Shown: piece by piece, positions 5,185 to 6,323 of the stretch | Position numbering within the stretch: the stretch's first letter is position 1 | Layout: each line of letters opens with the position of its first letter | Assembly (NCBI GenBank): GCA_020048255.1 | Contig: JAIFMR010000104.1 | Location: 1-6,323 of the forward strand | Direction of reading: 5' to 3' | Length of the DNA: 6,323 bases | From: Rhodoferax sp. | GTDB lineage: Bacteria; Pseudomonadota; Gammaproteobacteria; Burkholderiales; Burkholderiaceae_C | Program-made: the position numbers and the translations under genes | Notes under the pieces: model-generated | Told to the model about the DNA's origin: nothing | Databases searched by the model: none | The model's input: only the letters and a program-made list of their open reading frames with translations

Positions 5185-6323
5185 ATGAGCGTCACCATGA
5201 GTACGGCCATCAGCCCGCGCAACGCCCTGCCCCGCTGGGCCGAAACCCTGCGACAAAAGTACCTGGCGGGGGAGGCTTCCACGTTTGTGCTCTACCGCAA
5301 TGTCTTTGATAACTTTCTGGTGGCTGGCAACTTGCACAACCTGCAGTCCTTTCTGGTGGACGAATTGTTTCGTGACACCAAAAAGAACGTGGTCGAGGTC
5401 AGTCTGGAGCGAGGCATCCGGCATCTGAACGGCAAGCCCGGCGCAGCGCTGTCTGCACCAGCCGATCTGAATGGCGACGACACCGAACTGCTGCCCAAGC
5501 TGCACCGGCTGGAGGCCCAGATGCGCGGCGAACAGAGCACCGCGGTCATCGTGCCCTATGCCGATGCACTCTTGCCCGCGGGTGACCCCAGCTTCATGGC
5601 GCAAACGGATCGCCAAACCTACCTGGCGTTTCATCGCTGGTCGCTCGACAAAACCCTGACCAGCGGTGACAACATCACGATCCTGATCACCGAATCGCTC
5701 AACGCCATCAACCCAGGGCTGCTGTCCAACCCCAAAGTGGCGGCTGTCGAGATCCCGATGCCGGACCTGGACACACGGCAAAAAGTGATTGCCTTTTTTG
5801 CCCCCAAGCTCGCACCAGAGCAAATCACGCTGTTTTCCGAGCGCACCGGCGGACTGCGCACGGTGCAATTGGCCAGCATTCTGGCCAGTTCCCAAGGCCA
5901 TGGTCTGAGTGAGCCGGAGCGGCGCACGCTGATCTTGCAGCTACTGCAAGGCACGCCCGATGCCGAATCCCGCGCTGCCACCCTGGCCACCATCACCGCT
6001 GGCATGACCCCAGCCGAGATTGGCAAACTGATTGAGCCCGGTAAAACCCTGCCTGCCAGCGACCCGAACGCCGAGGTGCTCAAGGTCATCCACGCGCGCA
6101 AGCGCGAGATGATTGAGAAAGAGTGCGCCGGCCTGATCGAGTTCATTGAGCCCAAACACGGTCTAGCCAGTGTCGGCGGGCACGAGAACATCAAGAGTGA
6201 ACTGCTGGCGATTGCCAAGAACCTCAAAGAAGGCAACACCACCCTGACACCGATGGGCCTGCTGGCCGTCGGCCCCATGGGCTCTGGCAAAACCTTTGTG
6301 ATCAAGGCCTTTTTGAAAGAGGC
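5185..6323 (+). CDS. Double-AAA+ ATPase (Ycf46/Vps4-like arrangement), partial (C-terminus beyond right edge)
   Basis: The frame is open from ATG 5185 to the window end (379 complete codons). An ATG at 5197 is an alternative start; neither has a strong ribosome binding site. Residues about 20-210 resemble a degenerate AAA+ module: there is no GxxGxGKT motif in the first 110 residues, and the Walker B position reads VIVPYADALL at 121-130, lacking the Asp-Glu pair. It is followed by a sensor-1-like strand, NITILITES. Residues about 290-345 contain MIEKECAGLIEFIEP and then LASVGGHENIKSEL, the pre-domain linker typical of classical AAA+ proteins. GPMGSGKT at 363-370 is an intact Walker A motif of the second module, which continues off the edge. 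An inactive first and active second module is the layout I associate with Ycf46-like ATPases. Next to a PspA-family gene, a role in remodelling PspA polymers is the leading hypothesis. Walker B, the arginine finger and any C-terminal domains cannot be seen here. Confidence 0.88.
   Translation, partial: MSVTMSTAISPRNALPRWAETLRQKYLAGEASTFVLYRNVFDNFLVAGNLHNLQSFLVDELFRDTKKNVVEVSLERGIRHLNGKPGAALSAPADLNGDDTELLPKLHRLEAQMRGEQSTAVIVPYADALLPAGDPSFMAQTDRQTYLAFHRWSLDKTLTSGDNITILITESLNAINPGLLSNPKVAAVEIPMPDLDTRQKVIAFFAPKLAPEQITLFSERTGGLRTVQLASILASSQGHGLSEPERRTLILQLLQGTPDAESRAATLATITAGMTPAEIGKLIEPGKTLPASDPNAEVLKVIHARKREMIEKECAGLIEFIEPKHGLASVGGHENIKSELLAIAKNLKEGNTTLTPMGLLAVGPMGSGKTFVIKAFLKE

Noticed and set aside
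4566..5282. 238-codon minus-strand open frame opposite the PspA-like gene
   Set aside because: The plus-strand frame encodes a recognisable PspA/IM30 protein with a good ribosome binding site; the reverse frame shows no domain.
5161..5901. 246-codon minus-strand open frame opposite the ATPase gene, plus another at 5631-6305
   Set aside because: Both are antisense to the AAA+ coding frame, which carries the Walker A motif and AAA linker; neither shows a recognisable domain.
1..6323. CRISPR array, tRNA or rRNA gene, insertion sequence or long repeat
   Set aside because: No spaced direct repeats, tRNA-like cloverleaf, transposase or terminal inverted repeats were noticed; the window is almost fully coding.

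Overview
The window looks like chromosomal DNA of a GC-rich Gram-negative bacterium. Codon use and protein style suggest a betaproteobacterium, perhaps Burkholderiales/Comamonadaceae-like, but no ribosomal or other phylogenetic marker is present, so this is a low-confidence guess.

Layout: (1) Bases 1-631, minus strand: the N-terminal part of a saccharopine dehydrogenase-like NAD(P)-binding protein that runs off the left edge. (2) Bases 632-766: a divergent intergenic region that must hold the start signals for both directions. (3) Bases 767 to the right edge, plus strand: six tightly packed co-directional genes, almost certainly one operon. In order they encode a coiled-coil protein (767-1441), a single-span membrane-anchored Sel1/TPR-like protein (1452-1925), an exported protein with two peptidoglycan-binding domains joined to a PotF-like polyamine-binding domain (1963-3525), a protein with a hydrophobic hairpin and a helical C-terminal region (about 3545-4411), a PspA/IM30 (Vipp1) family protein (4449-5159), and a double-AAA+ ATPase with a degenerate first module and a Walker A motif in the second (5185 to beyond the right edge).

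Working model (inference): this is a non-canonical PspA system. PspA/Vipp1 proteins belong to the ESCRT-III superfamily and form membrane-remodelling polymers; the adjacent AAA+ ATPase could remodel them as Vps4 does ESCRT-III. The membrane proteins and the wall-binding, polyamine-binding-like protein would link this cytoplasmic module to the periplasm and cell wall, possibly as a sensor. No gene resembling PspF, PspB or PspC and no polyamine transporter permease or ATPase is in the window. The ATPase is cut by the right edge, so further operon members may lie outside. No RNA genes, mobile elements, CRISPR arrays or clear terminators were seen.
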